Assembly: GCA_963555705.1 (NCBI GenBank)
Contig: OY743176.1
Span: 59,160,040-59,224,039 of the forward strand
Reading direction: 5' to 3'
Source of the DNA: Ligustrum vulgare
Lineage: Eukaryota > Streptophyta > Magnoliopsida > Lamiales > Oleaceae
DNA: 64,000 nucleotides
Of the stretch, positions 63,873-64,000 are shown one piece after another. Under the pieces are notes generated by a model that was not told the DNA's origin, made no database searches, and was given only the letters and a program-made list of their open reading frames with translations. The position numbers and the translations under genes are program-made. Each line of letters starts with the position of its first letter. The first letter of the stretch is position 1.

Positions 63873-64000
63873 TGTAGCGACCGGGAATTTTCGTTTCTTT
63901 CTAAATAAAATATTTTTAGAACTTTAAATGCGCGTCGCTGCGACTTTTTCCATTTAATTTAAAGGAGTGTTCGTCTAGCCAAATTATAAATGAAATTAAA
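63873..64000 (+). repeat. Gypsy 5' LTR, start only (runs off the window)
   Basis: TGTAGCGACCGGGAATTTTC onward, same as the reversed 59872-59745 apart from two G/A differences, preceded by ACTAC (63868-63872). It lies in the opposite orientation to the pol gene. Confidence 0.9.

Overview
The window is nuclear DNA from a flowering plant, probably a eudicot. It is AT-rich, its genes carry GT-AG introns, and it holds a plant 40S ribosomal protein S6 gene, a plant-type short-chain dehydrogenase and the wreck of a class III peroxidase. Most of the rest is transposable elements stacked inside one another. I could not fix the species. Exon calls come from reading splice sites and phases by eye, without alignment.

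Layout. 1-8756: degenerate host sequence on the plus strand, with two WD40 exon remnants near 1.3-1.5 kb, exon-like pieces near 5.8-6.1 and 8.2 kb, a 230-bp tandem duplication and two solo LTRs (4952-5625 and 6271-8200, each with a perfect 5-bp target duplication). 8757-18652: one hAT DNA transposon with a dead transposase gene, into which a 715-bp hAT MITE and a 6.0-kb young LTR element have inserted; all three have perfect target duplications. 18653-25366: MITE-rich spacer with a stray peroxidase fragment. 25367-26427: an intact SDR gene with 31-bp leader repeats. 28087-28615 is a Tourist-like MITE and 28702-31742 a non-autonomous LTR element.

32822-51163: a peroxidase pseudogene whose second intron has grown to about 17 kb. 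Inside it are a multi-exon minus-strand gene of unknown function (34538-44532), a dead Ty1/copia element (35498-42314) inserted in one of that gene's introns, and a 2-kb foldback structure (46981-48917) built from about 40 copies of an 18-bp palindrome AACGA-N8-TCGTT. 51532-53743 (minus) is RPS6 in six exons with a typical ribosomal-protein promoter.

55805-64000: a LINE interrupted by a Ty3/gypsy (Tekay/Del-type) element, the whole then rearranged by an inversion. The LINE 3' half and the gypsy body lie on the minus strand, while the LINE RT region and the gypsy 5' LTR lie on the plus strand, with ACTAC at both outer LTR edges.

Only RPS6 and the SDR gene look intact. The minus-strand gene of unknown function has phase-consistent exons, but its 5' end was not found. 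The strongest candidate for something undescribed is the fixed-spacing palindrome array at 46.98-48.92 kb.
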